A DNA stretch of 64,000 nucleotides from Micrococcus terreus (GCF_900116905.1 NZ_FPCG01000011.1:1-64000), one strand, 5' to 3'; positions 41,641 through 50,336 are shown, counted from the stretch's first letter. A program made the numbers and translations. The notes: generated by a model not told the origin, from the letters alone.

Positions 41641-43443
41641 TCAAGCACCCACGTCCTGGCCGGACCAGGGCGCCAGCTCCCTGCGCGGACCGCGCCAGCC
41701 GGACTGCAGCCACCGGTCATGGCTGGCCACGACGACGGCCCCCGGGTAGTCCGGAATGCTCGCCTCCAGCTGGGTGGCCAGCAGGAGGGAGAAGTGGTTG
41801 GTGGGCTCGTCCAGCAGCAGCACCTGCGGAGGGTCGGCCAGCAGGACCGCCAGGTCGAGACGGCGGCGCTGCCCCACGGAGAGCTCTCGCACCCGGCGGG
41901 TGTGGTCCCGGCCGGCGATCAGTCCGAAGGTGCTCAGCGGGACCTTTTCGACCCGGTCCGCTCCCACCCGCCGCGCGTAGGCCTCCGCCACGGTCTCAGC
42001 GCCGTGCTCCGGTCCGTCCTCGGCGTCCTGGCCCAACAGACCCACGGTGAGGCTGGAGGATGAGGCGAGGGAGCCGTCGTCGGGAAGGAGCCGACCTGCC
42101 AGGATGCCCAGGAGCGTGGACTTGCCGGCCCCGTTGGGCCCGGTGATGAGCAGTCGGTCCCGGGCCCCGATCGCCAGAGACGTGGGGGCCAGCCGTCCGT
42201 CCAGGTGCACCCCCGTGGCGGTCAGGACCGGACCGGTGGCGGCGGATCCGGACGCGGACGGACCTGGGGACGCCGCATCCAGCCCGGAGAAGCGCAGCAC
42301 CTCCGGCGGGCGCCGGACCTGGGTCTCCTCGAGGCGGTTCAAGGCTGTGGCGGCGTCGTTCACCCGGCGGGAGACCACCTTGGCGTTGCGGTCGGCGTAG
42401 AACTTGCGGGCGGACCGGGCCTCGGTGCGCGGGCCCCGGGAGGCGTTGCCCACGGTGTGGCTGGCCACCACCTCGGCGCGCAGGCGTCTGAGCTCGGCCT
42501 GCTCGTCCCGGTGGCGCCTCTCCCAGCGTTCCCGTGCGGCGATCCGCTCCAGCAGGTAGTCGGTGTAGCGCCCGGTGAACCGGGTCAGTCCGTGCCCGGA
42601 GGTGGGTCCGTCTCCGGCGAGCGCCGCCTCCACCGCCCGATGCTCCCGCGGCGCCGGGTCCAGGTCCAGCAGGGTGGTGGCGACCTCGTCCAGGAAGGCC
42701 CGGTCGTGGCTGGCGATCAGCACCGGGCCGGTCCAGCCGGTCAGCAGATCCACCAGCAGGGCGGTCCCGGCGGAGTCCAGGTGGTTGGTGGGCTCGTCCA
42801 GCAGCAGGGTGTCCGGGCGGCGCAGCAGCAGCCAGGCCAGGGACAGCCGGGAGAGCTGGCCGCCGGAGAGCTCGGCCGCGGTGCGGGTGCGATCCAGGTG
42901 GGCCAGGCCGAGCCCCTGGACCAGGCGGTCGGCGTGCCGGTCCGCGGACCAGGCGTCCGTGCGGACGGCCTCGGCGAGCGCGGCGTCATAGGCGCCGGCC
43001 AGATCCGCGGAGTCCGGGCGCTCGGCCAGATCGCTGCCGAGGCGTTCGATCTGCTCCACCAGGCGGTGCTGCTCCTGCACGGCGGAGGCCAGGACCTGGG
43101 CCACGGTGTGGTGCGGGTCGAACGGCGGCTGCTGGTGGTACAGCCCCACGGTGCCCGGGGCGCGGACGGTGCCGCCGTGGTCCTGGTCCATGCCGGCGAT
43201 GATCCGCAGCAGTGTGGACTTACCGGTCCCATTCTCCCCGATCAGGCAGGCCCGTTCGCCGGCCGAGACGGTGAAGGTGATGTCGGTGAGCACGCGCCGG
43301 TCCGGGTAGGAGCGAGAGACGCCATCCACCTGGAGGTGGTCGGCCTTCCCGACGGCGGCCCCCACCTTCAGGTGTGAGGGTCCGGTGCCGCGGGGCTCGG
43401 CAGACGAGGGGTGGGGAGCAGAGGGGTGGGCGGAGGAGGGCAT
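41641..43443 (-). CDS. ABC-F family ATPase (probable ribosome-protection type)
   Basis: 600 residues from ATG 43443. Two ABC domains in tandem without membrane segments: Walker A GENGTGKST and GPNGAGKST, signature LSGGQ in the first (LSVGQ in the second), and LLLDEPTNHLDSAG in the first. In the second, Walker B is LLLDEPTNHFS, with Phe for the usual Leu and no Asp. A linker rich in Arg and Glu (about 260-330) separates them, as in ribosome-binding ABC-F proteins that protect from antibiotics. The mRNA leader carries a three-codon uORF and can hide the start site, a control style known for such genes. Drug specificity unknown. Confidence 0.88.
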   Translation of the reverse strand: MPSSAHPSAPHPSSAEPRGTGPSHLKVGAAVGKADHLQVDGVSRSYPDRRVLTDITFTVSAGERACLIGENGTGKSTLLRIIAGMDQDHGGTVRAPGTVGLYHQQPPFDPHHTVAQVLASAVQEQHRLVEQIERLGSDLAERPDSADLAGAYDAALAEAVRTDAWSADRHADRLVQGLGLAHLDRTRTAAELSGGQLSRLSLAWLLLRRPDTLLLDEPTNHLDSAGTALLVDLLTGWTGPVLIASHDRAFLDEVATTLLDLDPAPREHRAVEAALAGDGPTSGHGLTRFTGRYTDYLLERIAARERWERRHRDEQAELRRLRAEVVASHTVGNASRGPRTEARSARKFYADRNAKVVSRRVNDAATALNRLEETQVRRPPEVLRFSGLDAASPGPSASGSAATGPVLTATGVHLDGRLAPTSLAIGARDRLLITGPNGAGKSTLLGILAGRLLPDDGSLASSSSLTVGLLGQDAEDGPEHGAETVAEAYARRVGADRVEKVPLSTFGLIAGRDHTRRVRELSVGQRRRLDLAVLLADPPQVLLLDEPTNHFSLLLATQLEASIPDYPGAVVVASHDRWLQSGWRGPRRELAPWSGQDVGA

Positions 43444-43535
43444 GGTGGTCCTGTGGCAACAGCGAAGGGACCCGCCGGGCGGTTGCCTCGGGCGCGGGAC
43501 GGTGCACAGGGTCAGGACCTCATGGGTCGAGCGTA
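43444..43535 (-). promoter_or_regulatory. ABC-F leader: leaderless uORF (MRS) and ribosome-binding-site-sequestering hairpin
   Basis: TACGCT (43530-43535) lies six bases before an ATG (43523), which opens a three-codon frame ATG-AGG-TCC-TGA (43512-43523). The word GGTCCTG inside this uORF can pair with CAGGACC just before the ABC-F ATG, covering its Shine-Dalgarno AGGA. GGCAAC/GTTGCC and CCGCC/GGCGG pair inside, while CCTGTG can alternatively pair with CACAGG. This arrangement suggests translational attenuation: ribosome stalling on the uORF would free the start site. Confidence 0.6.
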
Positions 43536-43565
43536 GGCCATGGCGCCGGGACAGGCCAGGGCGGC

Positions 43566-43967
43566 TCAGTGCCGTTCGCCGGTGAGCATGGTCAGCAGCA
43601 GGACGTTGGCCGGATCCGGGGCGTCGGCGGGGCAGTCCACCCGGTGCACCACCCGTTCCCTCAGGTGGAGCACCACACCGGGTGCCAGACGGACGGTGCG
43701 CTCGCCCACCGTGAAGTCCAGGGTGCCGTTCAGGCACTGCACCGTGATGGGGTGCGCCGCCTGGTGGTCCGGCCAGGACTGGCCCGGCGCAAAGGTGAAG
43801 GTGATGAGGTTGGCGCCGTCACCGGTGAGCAGCCGCTTCACCGTCCCCCGGTCCCTCCCCGGGTCTGGTGCCACACGGTCCTCCCCCAACACGTCCAGCA
43901 CCGTGAGGGCGTCCTCGGGGTGCTGCCGGCCGGGGTCCTGCAAGTGCTGCGCCTGCTGCTCGCTCAT
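43566..43967 (-). CDS. Cupin-domain protein
   Basis: 133 residues. A single beta-barrel cupin: LITFTFAPGQSWPDHQAAHPITVQCLNGTLDF carries the first metal-site His pair and RVVHRVD the later His; the usual Glu is not clear. TAGGTT lies six bases upstream of ATG 43967, indicating a leaderless start. It lies upstream of the ABC-F uORF promoter on the same strand. Small cupins of this type are often sensors or isomerase-like; no substrate is assigned. Confidence 0.82.
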   Translation of the reverse strand: MSEQQAQHLQDPGRQHPEDALTVLDVLGEDRVAPDPGRDRGTVKRLLTGDGANLITFTFAPGQSWPDHQAAHPITVQCLNGTLDFTVGERTVRLAPGVVLHLRERVVHRVDCPADAPDPANVLLLTMLTGERH

Positions 43968-43973
43968 GCCCCG

Positions 43974-43979
43974 AACCTA
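43974..43979 (-). promoter_or_regulatory. -10 hexamer of the cupin gene, leaderless spacing
   Basis: Minus-strand TAGGTT, six bases before ATG 43967, with no ribosome-binding site. Confidence 0.55.
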
Positions 43980-44056
43980 CAAGGACCGATGCCACCGAGG
44001 CAGGCCTGATGTCCGATCGCACACCCATTCCCTCGAAACTCCGCACCACATCGGCA

Positions 44057-44062
44057 TAGTCT
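44057..44062 (+). promoter_or_regulatory. -10 hexamer of the PD-(D/E)XK gene, leaderless spacing
   Basis: TAGTCT, six bases before ATG 44069, with no ribosome-binding site. Confidence 0.6.
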
Positions 44063-44068
44063 GCAGTC

Positions 44069-44428
44069 ATGCGAGGAGATGAGAAGCGCGTGGTCTCAGC
44101 ATTCGCTGAGTACCTGGAGCGCGCAGGGTGGACCGTGACGTTCGAGCAGAACTTCTGCGACATCGTGGCGACGAGGGACGGGCAGGAGATGTGGGTCGAG
44201 GCGAAGGGCCGGACCGCCGCGGTCGGCCTCGATGTCGACACCATGTATGGCCAGATCCTCCGGCGCATGCCCCCGGAGCCCACCGAGATCACGGCTTTTG
44301 CAGTCGTTGTTCCCGAGGCGGCAAGGACAGCAGCTCTGCGCATCCCCCGGTGGGTGCGACAGGCCCTGAAGATCGATGTCTACGTGGTCTCAGACACCGA
44401 CTCGGTTGAGGGTCCCCTGGACGGCTGA
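44069..44428 (+). CDS. Orphan PD-(D/E)XK nuclease-like protein
   Basis: 119 residues. A short alpha-beta core in which CDIVATRDGQEMWVEAKGR places Asp31, Glu44 and Lys46 as the D-x12-E-x-K catalytic triad of restriction-endonuclease-fold enzymes. N-terminal helix KRVVSAFAEYLERAGW fits that fold. There is no adjacent methylase or helicase. Its leaderless promoter and lower GC than its neighbours suggest an accessory gene. Possible roles: small restriction or repair nuclease, or toxin. The triad is seen directly; the activity is inference. Confidence 0.72.
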   Translation: MRGDEKRVVSAFAEYLERAGWTVTFEQNFCDIVATRDGQEMWVEAKGRTAAVGLDVDTMYGQILRRMPPEPTEITAFAVVVPEAARTAALRIPRWVRQALKIDVYVVSDTDSVEGPLDG

Positions 44429-44429
44429 C

Positions 44430-45326
44430 TCACTTCAGCACCCGGACGGTCACGGCGGCCTCCATCGTGTAAACCGGGTCCTGCCCCCCCTCCTCGGTCT
44501 GGGTCAGGCCCCGTTGCCTGAGCTCGCCGTACTCGATGCCGCGCTCCTCCAGCACCTCGGCCAGGGTGATCAGCTCATCGGGCGGCAGCGGCCCGCCAGG
44601 GGCGTCCCCGAGCAGGTCCGGCCCGTCCCCCACCATGGTCATCTCCACGTACGCCTCCTCACGGAGCGGCAGGACGCCGGTCTCGATGTTCAGTCCCGCC
44701 ACAGTGAACGACGGCGGCACCTCACCTCCCACGGGCAGGGCCAGTCTCATGTCGATCACCGTGGAGGATCCTCCCGCCGGTTCCAGGCCAGCCCAGGACG
44801 GACCGGTGATCGGCACGCCAGCCTCCACCAGTGCGGCGGCCAGAGCCTCCAAGTGCTCCTCGGCGGCATCCGTCTGCGCCTCCGCCTCGGAGAGATCGTT
44901 GGCGTCCAGGTGCAGCCGGTGCGCCACTGCCACCCATCGCACCGCCTCCGCCGTCCGGAACCGGACGATGTCCTGCTGAGGTGACTGGCCGCCGTCGGGA
45001 TGGCTCCTGTCTTGGAGCAGGTTGTGGCCGAGCGTCATGGCCCGGTCCTCCAGATCCCGCCGGCGGTCGAGCTCGGCGGCGTGGGCCTGGAGCAGGTCGG
45101 CGAGCCGGTCCGGCTCCTGCAGGGCTTTCTTGACGTCCTCCACGCTGAACCCTGCGGTGCGCAGGATCCGAATGGTGGTGGCGGTGCGCATCTGGGCGGC
45201 GCTGTACCGGCGGTACCCGGAGTGCGGGTCCACCTCCGCGGGGGTGAGCAGTCCGCGGTCGTCGTAGAAGCGCAGCGCCTTGACGCTCACGCCGGTGCTG
45301 AGAGCGAATTCTCCGATGGTGATCAT
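44430..45326 (-). CDS. MerR-family regulator with GyrI-like effector domain
   Basis: 298 residues. N-terminal MerR HTH (MITIGEFALSTGVSVKALRFYDDRGLLTPAEVDPHSGYRRY), a dimerisation helix to about 110, then a GyrI/BmrR-like ligand domain (about 120-298; ALVEAGVPITGPSWAG, YVEMTMVG, EYGELRQRGL). Such proteins sense lipophilic cations or drugs and activate efflux genes. AGGAGG lies before ATG 45326. It is convergent with the PD-(D/E)XK gene, one base apart. No obvious target operon is adjacent. Confidence 0.88.
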   Translation of the reverse strand: MITIGEFALSTGVSVKALRFYDDRGLLTPAEVDPHSGYRRYSAAQMRTATTIRILRTAGFSVEDVKKALQEPDRLADLLQAHAAELDRRRDLEDRAMTLGHNLLQDRSHPDGGQSPQQDIVRFRTAEAVRWVAVAHRLHLDANDLSEAEAQTDAAEEHLEALAAALVEAGVPITGPSWAGLEPAGGSSTVIDMRLALPVGGEVPPSFTVAGLNIETGVLPLREEAYVEMTMVGDGPDLLGDAPGGPLPPDELITLAEVLEERGIEYGELRQRGLTQTEEGGQDPVYTMEAAVTVRVLK

Positions 45327-45418
45327 GGGTTCCTCCTGGGGGTCAGTACGGCCGTGATGCCGACTGATTCCAGCGTGGGCGCTCCCCCTGGAGGAGGGTC
45401 AAGACCGCCACCGGAGGA

Positions 45419-45832
45419 TCACCTCTTCGGCAGTCCAGCGGCCCAGAGGGCGGCCCCGATCAGCGCGGGCTGACCGAAAAGCCGGGCCAGCCGCTTCCCG
45501 TCTGTGTCCAAGCCGAAGGCATCCGTGCGCTCGGCGTACTGGGCGATGTTGCCGGGGAAGATCAGCGTATAGAACGCCGCGAGCGCGGTGCCGGTGAGAC
45601 GACGGTGGCGGGGCAGGGCCACCATGGCGGCACCGAGCCCGATCTCGGCCACGCCGGAGCCGAGCACCACCAGGTCCTTGTCCACGGGGAACCAGTCCGG
45701 CACCTGGGCCTGGAACTCCTCGCGGGCCACGGTGAGGTGCGTGATGCCAGCGAAGGTCATCATGGCGCCCAGTGCCAACCGGGTTGCAGTCTGGGACGGA
45801 CGGGGGCGGTCACTGCTCAGTCGGGGTGTCAT
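45419..45832 (-). CDS. DoxX-like small membrane protein
   Basis: 137 residues, four hydrophobic segments: ALGAMMTFAGITHL, DLVVLGSGVAEIGLGAAMVAL, GTALAAFYTLIFPGNIAQY and PALIGAALWAAGL. This matches the DoxX/DoxD-like membrane fold. TAGGGT lies six bases before ATG 45832, so translation is probably leaderless. Role unknown; relatives are linked to redox stress. Confidence 0.8.
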   Translation of the reverse strand: MTPRLSSDRPRPSQTATRLALGAMMTFAGITHLTVAREEFQAQVPDWFPVDKDLVVLGSGVAEIGLGAAMVALPRHRRLTGTALAAFYTLIFPGNIAQYAERTDAFGLDTDGKRLARLFGQPALIGAALWAAGLPKR

Positions 45833-45838
45833 GCGTTC

Positions 45839-45844
45839 ACCCTA
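45839..45844 (-). promoter_or_regulatory. -10 hexamer of the DoxX-like gene, leaderless spacing
   Basis: Minus-strand TAGGGT, six bases before ATG 45832. Confidence 0.55.
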
Positions 45845-45870
45845 CCGACGGGTACTGACGAGTTCCTGGG

Positions 45871-46590
45871 TCACAGATCCGAAGGCTCCACGCCAAGCAG
45901 CGTGGTCTGGGAGAGCAGCTGGTCCAGTTCGGCCTGGTCGAACGTGGACGCGGGACAGGTGTAGAGCAGGGAGAGCTGAGTGGAGTCGGCGCTCAGGACG
46001 CGCAGCAGCATGACGGACCGGTACTGCTCTCCGGCCGGATCGGTATGGGCGGTGTCCACGCGCCGGACCTCGACTGTGCCCTCCTCCGGAGTGCGCACGG
46101 CGGCCCGTGACTGCTCATGCTGGGGTTCCTGGCTCGGATCGAAGCTCCAGATGTACCCCTGCTCCAGCTGCTCGGTGGCCTCCGCGTCCGTGACGCCGGG
46201 CGTGGGCTCGGCCGGGTTCAGCGTGGCCGTGTACTGACACCCGTCCTGGTCGGCGAGCTGGTCCACGCCGTTCTCGCCCAGGATCGCCGGCTCCCACCCG
46301 GGGACATCGGTGGGGACCTGCCAAGTCGGTGAGGACACGGACGGGACCGTGGTGGGCGCCTCTGCCGACGAAGTCGGCGCGGACGACGAAGAGTCGGTGG
46401 GCGTGGTGTCAGTCGGCGTGGTGGACGTGGGCGCCGCAGACGTGGTGGCTGCCGTAGGGGAGCTCGGGGCAGACGACTGAACTGCGGTCGACCCCTCCGG
46501 CGCGGGAGCATCGCCGCCGGAACAGGCCGTCATCAGCAGCGTGGCACCCAGCAGGAGTCCACCTGCCGCCGTCCTCGTCCCCGTCATCAC
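45871..46590 (-). CDS. Lipoprotein of unknown function with Ser/Thr-rich linker
   Basis: 239 residues. Lipobox LLMTACSGG (Cys near 23) predicts a lipid-anchored exported protein. A long Ser/Thr/Pro linker (about 30-90) is followed by a compact domain (about 90-239) with two Cys (DGCQYTATL and LLYTCPAST) that could form a disulfide. AAAGGCTGA lies upstream; ATG 46590 or the next codon is the start. It resembles substrate-binding or LpqN-like lipoproteins only in layout; I do not recognise the domain. Confidence 0.72.
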   Translation of the reverse strand: MMTGTRTAAGGLLLGATLLMTACSGGDAPAPEGSTAVQSSAPSSPTAATTSAAPTSTTPTDTTPTDSSSSAPTSSAEAPTTVPSVSSPTWQVPTDVPGWEPAILGENGVDQLADQDGCQYTATLNPAEPTPGVTDAEATEQLEQGYIWSFDPSQEPQHEQSRAAVRTPEEGTVEVRRVDTAHTDPAGEQYRSVMLLRVLSADSTQLSLLYTCPASTFDQAELDQLLSQTTLLGVEPSDL

Positions 46591-46646
46591 TCAGCCTTTC
46601 TGTCCATCCGCTCCTCTGACCCTCCGACGTTACCGGCCGCGGTGAC

Positions 46647-48035
46647 TCACCGCAGGCTGTCGGCCAGACCGGAGGACCCGCCTGACGTGCCGCCGGCCGC
46701 CTCCTCCTCGGTGGCCGGATCCGGCAGGCCCTCCAGCAGCCGCTCCACCCCCGCCCGGTACCGCGGTGCGCACACCTGAAGCAGGTCCTCGAGCATCATC
46801 CGCAGTCGCTGCGGGACCTGCATGGTGTCCGTGCCGAAGTGCGCGATCTCCAGCACCGCCAGGTCCACCAGGTCGTTGATGGCCTGCGGGTCGTGCACCA
46901 CCCTGACCTGCCCGTCCGCATCGGCGATGTACGGACTCGGCGAGGCCCGCTGCACCAGTCTCCGCAGCACCCGGTGGAGCTCGTCCAGGCACTGGACGGC
47001 CGTCGTCGGGTCATTGATGCCGGAGGAGAGCGCACGGTCGGCGATGTCCGCCAGCTGGCGGATCCCGAACGCCACGTCCTGCTTCATCTCCCGCTGCGAG
47101 CTCAGCCCCAGGAAGGAGTAGAGCCGGCGCACCTCGTCCTCGGAGAGCTCCTCCACACCCCAGACGCCCAGCACCTGCTGCCCCTCGGTGATGAACTGTC
47201 CCACCGGCCGGTCCACCGTGACCACGGCGTCGTGCTCGGCGGCCCATCGAGCCAAACCCTTGTAGTCCACGTGCACGATCACCCCGTGCCGCAGCGCCCC
47301 CGGGCTCACCCGCGCCGTGCCGGGCTCCGGCGACCACGTGGGCCCGAACCCGGCCGGCTCCTCCGCCGCCAGCTCGGGGTACATCACATCGGCCAGCTTC
47401 AGGGTGCGGTCCCCGATCCGGGAGATCACATGCGAGACCTGGATGGAGGTGGTGATCCGGTGGATGAACGCCAGGAAGAAGCCCACGCAGGCCAGCGTCA
47501 TCAGGAAGGCGAGCGTGACGGAGAGCTGCGGGACGAACTGCTCGCCCTCGTTGTCCCCGCGCACGTACCGCGTCACCGTCAGCGCGAACACGAACGTGGA
47601 CAGGAAGATGCCCAGCGTGCCCTGCACCACCCGGTACTGCAGGAACCCGCCCAGCACGCGCGGGGTGAACTGGCTGGAGGCCAGCTGCAGCACCACCATG
47701 GTGATGGAGAAGACCAGACCGGTCACCGAGATCATGGCCGAGGCGATCGTCCCCAGCACCTCGCGCGCACCATCCGGGCCGCCCTGGAAGACGTACTGCA
47801 GCCGGGTCACGCCCAGCTCCTCCTCCCACTGCGGCAGCAGGATCCCCAGCACCACGGCGCCGATCACGCAGGCGGCGGGCAGCGCCCAGAAGGGCTTCCA
47901 CATCCGGTTCCAGCGGGTCACGGTGGGCACGTCCGGGATCTCTCCCCGGCTGCGCTGGCCCGACGACGGCCCCCTCGCCTCCTCCGGCTCGGCGGCGGTT
48001 GCGTCTGGCCTCGCCTGGTCGGCTGCGTGCGCCAT
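46647..48035 (-). CDS. DUF2254 membrane protein
   Basis: 462 residues from ATG 48035. An N-terminal disordered cytoplasmic tail is followed by four hydrophobic segments (FWALPAACVIGAVVLGILL; a second after EVLGTIASAMISVTGLVFSITMVVLQLAS; LGIFLSTFVFALTV; LAFLMTLACVGFFLAFI), then a soluble C-terminal half with DVAFGIRQLADIADRALSSGINDPTTAVQCLD, the conserved DUF2254 block. Function of the family is unknown. Two copies of the dispersed 12-mer fall in this gene, in opposite orientations. Confidence 0.88.
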   Translation of the reverse strand: MAHAADQARPDATAAEPEEARGPSSGQRSRGEIPDVPTVTRWNRMWKPFWALPAACVIGAVVLGILLPQWEEELGVTRLQYVFQGGPDGAREVLGTIASAMISVTGLVFSITMVVLQLASSQFTPRVLGGFLQYRVVQGTLGIFLSTFVFALTVTRYVRGDNEGEQFVPQLSVTLAFLMTLACVGFFLAFIHRITTSIQVSHVISRIGDRTLKLADVMYPELAAEEPAGFGPTWSPEPGTARVSPGALRHGVIVHVDYKGLARWAAEHDAVVTVDRPVGQFITEGQQVLGVWGVEELSEDEVRRLYSFLGLSSQREMKQDVAFGIRQLADIADRALSSGINDPTTAVQCLDELHRVLRRLVQRASPSPYIADADGQVRVVHDPQAINDLVDLAVLEIAHFGTDTMQVPQRLRMMLEDLLQVCAPRYRAGVERLLEGLPDPATEEEAAGGTSGGSSGLADSLR

Positions 48036-48217
48036 GGGGGTCGTCCTCCTCGAGTCCTGTCCGGGTTCCGGCCGAAACCTGGTCTGTCCATTCTGTCGCA
48101 CAGGAAAACTCAGATTCCGGCTCCCCTCCTATCCTGTCTGGCCCGGCCTCTAGGGTGATCTCGCTGCACCGTTCCCGCGGTGCTGCGACCCCCTGTTCCC
48201 GACTGTCAGGAGACCTT

Positions 48218-50209
48218 TTGACCCCTTCCTCCCCGCAGGGTCGCCCGGACTTCGCCACGGCCTTGGCTCCGCTGTCCCGCGCCACGGTCGATCCCATCGA
48301 GGCCACCGACCTGATCCTCTCGCTGCTGCTGCTCCACCGGGAGATCCGCGCGAGTGCGGCGTGGGAGTCTGTCGCGCAGATCATCGCGCAGGCAGCCTCC
48401 GCCCCCGGCGACCTGACCCCGACCCAGGCGCTGGACGTCTTGGCCGTCCAGGAGCTGACCTCCGAGTTCCGGGTCTTGGACGAGGTGCTCGACTGGCCGG
48501 CCGGTTCGGCGCCGCTGAGTGGGGTGGACCTCGCTGAGGATTTCCCCCTCCACCTCATGGCTCCCGTGCTGGAGGCCTTTCCCGGGCCGGGCCGCAGCTG
48601 GCACCGGACCCTGGCGGACACTGCGGTGGAGGTGATGCTGCGCGGTGAGGCGACCCTGCTCTCCCACGGCTCACGCAGCTCCGTCACCTCACGGATCCTG
48701 ACCCGCGCGGCAGCCGGCTCGGTCCACCACCACGCTGTGGTGTACGACCCTGCCTGCGGAACCGGTGAGGTGCTGTGGGCCCTGTCCACGGATGCCGCTG
48801 CTCCTGAGTTCATCGGCAATGACCTGGATCCGGACATCCTGCGCATCGCCCACCTGCGAGCTGCGCTGCGGGGCGTGCGACTCTCGTCGTCCACCCAGGA
48901 CATCGTGCGCGACCTCTCAACGCCGCAGGTGAAGGCCGACGTCGTGGTCTGTGAGGCCGGTCGGATGATCCTGGACGGTCACGAGGAGGTCCACGAGGAC
49001 GAGACCCCTGCCAGGTCGATCGCTCTGCATGGCCAGGCGGCGGCCGGCCTGAAGGTGCTCCGCCATGCAGCCGCCGCGTTGAGCCCCCACGGCAGGGCGT
49101 ATGTGATCGTGCCCCAGGTCATCCTCGACGCCCAGGTGCATTATCCTGCCCGCCAGAACCGGGAATGGCTGGTCCAGTCCGGGGCGCTGGAGTCCCTGGT
49201 GCAGCTCGGTGGTTCCGTGGCCTCCTACACCGAGGAGGAACTGCTCCTCTGCGTGCTCCGTGCACCCGGCGAGGGGGCCGAAGAGACACCGGTCCAGCTG
49301 ATCGACGCCTCTCAGGAGGATGAGATCGTGGAGCAGATCGGCCCCTGGATGGACTCGCTCCGCGCCGGTCAGCGGCCTCTCGGCGTGCGGGCCGGAACGG
49401 TGGACCGGAGGCGGCTCATCCGCGGCGGGATCCTCCACAGACCGGCCACGATGCTGCCCGCCTACCTCCGTCCGGATGACGCCCACGAGGGCCCGCTGCT
49501 CGGACGGATGAGCCTGCAGGATGCCATGGCCGCCGTCCGGAAGGGCATGACCGCGGCGAGGGCCCGAGCCAAAGTCGCCGTCGGTGCCCAGACCATGGTG
49601 AGCCTGCAGTCGCTCATCGACTCCGGCGCCGTGACAGAGGTGCGGGCCGGACATGACGAGCAGGCGGCGGTATCAGCGACCGAAGACGGGAAGACACAAC
49701 GGGTGCGACTGCTCAGACCTCTCGTCCGGTTGGACCAGTCACCGGTCGTGACGGTCCCCGCGGACATGGACCTGGTGCAGGACGGTGACCTCGTGTTCGC
49801 TCCGGAGGACACAGGCGTCGTCCGTCCTGCACCCGCCGGCGGCGCCCGGTGGGTGGTCCGTCCACAGGACCGCGTGCTGCGTGTTGACCCCACCCGACTG
49901 AGCCAGGACTATCTGCTGTTCTGTCTGAGGCAGCCGTGGGATGAGACCTCCCGGGCTCAGGTGGGTGGCATCTCACGCGGACCCACCACCGGCTCCACCC
50001 GTCGGCAGAGCCCACTCCGGCCCTGGTCCGACTACAGCATTCCGCTGCTCCCCCTGGCCGAACAGCGTGAACTGATCGCCGCACTGCGCGCCCTGGACGA
50101 TCTCGCGGTCGCTGCTGACGATCTCGCGCAGCAGGCCCGCCAGCAGAAGACTCGACTGGCGCAGCACCTGCGGTTCCGTCATGACCTCGACCAGGCTCAG
50201 GACCTCTGA
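48218..50209 (+). CDS. N6-adenine methylase-like protein fused to an HsdS-like tail, NPPF motif missing
   Basis: 663 residues from TTG 48218 (CAGGAG upstream). An N-terminal helical domain (1-150) and a Rossmann core with the SAM motif VYDPACGTGE (177-184) resemble HsdM. Where motif IV NPP(F/Y) should be, the sequence is VVVCEAGRM (C245-M250), so the catalytic Asn-Pro-Pro is absent. The C-terminal third (about 480-663) ends LPLAEQRELIAALRALDDLAV plus a coiled coil, the HsdS specificity-subunit style. No hsdR or separate hsdS is nearby. A DNA-binding, SAM-sensing regulator is one possible role; methylation is unlikely. Confidence 0.75.
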   Translation: MTPSSPQGRPDFATALAPLSRATVDPIEATDLILSLLLLHREIRASAAWESVAQIIAQAASAPGDLTPTQALDVLAVQELTSEFRVLDEVLDWPAGSAPLSGVDLAEDFPLHLMAPVLEAFPGPGRSWHRTLADTAVEVMLRGEATLLSHGSRSSVTSRILTRAAAGSVHHHAVVYDPACGTGEVLWALSTDAAAPEFIGNDLDPDILRIAHLRAALRGVRLSSSTQDIVRDLSTPQVKADVVVCEAGRMILDGHEEVHEDETPARSIALHGQAAAGLKVLRHAAAALSPHGRAYVIVPQVILDAQVHYPARQNREWLVQSGALESLVQLGGSVASYTEEELLLCVLRAPGEGAEETPVQLIDASQEDEIVEQIGPWMDSLRAGQRPLGVRAGTVDRRRLIRGGILHRPATMLPAYLRPDDAHEGPLLGRMSLQDAMAAVRKGMTAARARAKVAVGAQTMVSLQSLIDSGAVTEVRAGHDEQAAVSATEDGKTQRVRLLRPLVRLDQSPVVTVPADMDLVQDGDLVFAPEDTGVVRPAPAGGARWVVRPQDRVLRVDPTRLSQDYLLFCLRQPWDETSRAQVGGISRGPTTGSTRRQSPLRPWSDYSIPLLPLAEQRELIAALRALDDLAVAADDLAQQARQQKTRLAQHLRFRHDLDQAQDL

Positions 50210-50241
50210 GACCGAGTCATCTCCTGCCATCTGGTGCCGCT

Positions 50242-50271
50242 GTCACCCTCACCACGTACGGTGTGGGTGAC
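50242..50271. promoter_or_regulatory. 30-bp operator-like inverted repeat ahead of the MFS gene
   Basis: Arms GTCACCCTCACC and GGTGTGGGTGAC (11 of 12 complementary) around ACGTAC. A -10-like TACGGT (50257-50262) lies inside the dyad, so a bound repressor would block transcription of the gene at 50337. Confidence 0.5.
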
Positions 50272-50336
50272 GGCGGTCACGTGGACCGCCGGACTCCTCG
50301 AACCACACCACCCACCCCAGGGACAGGAGCAGCCCC

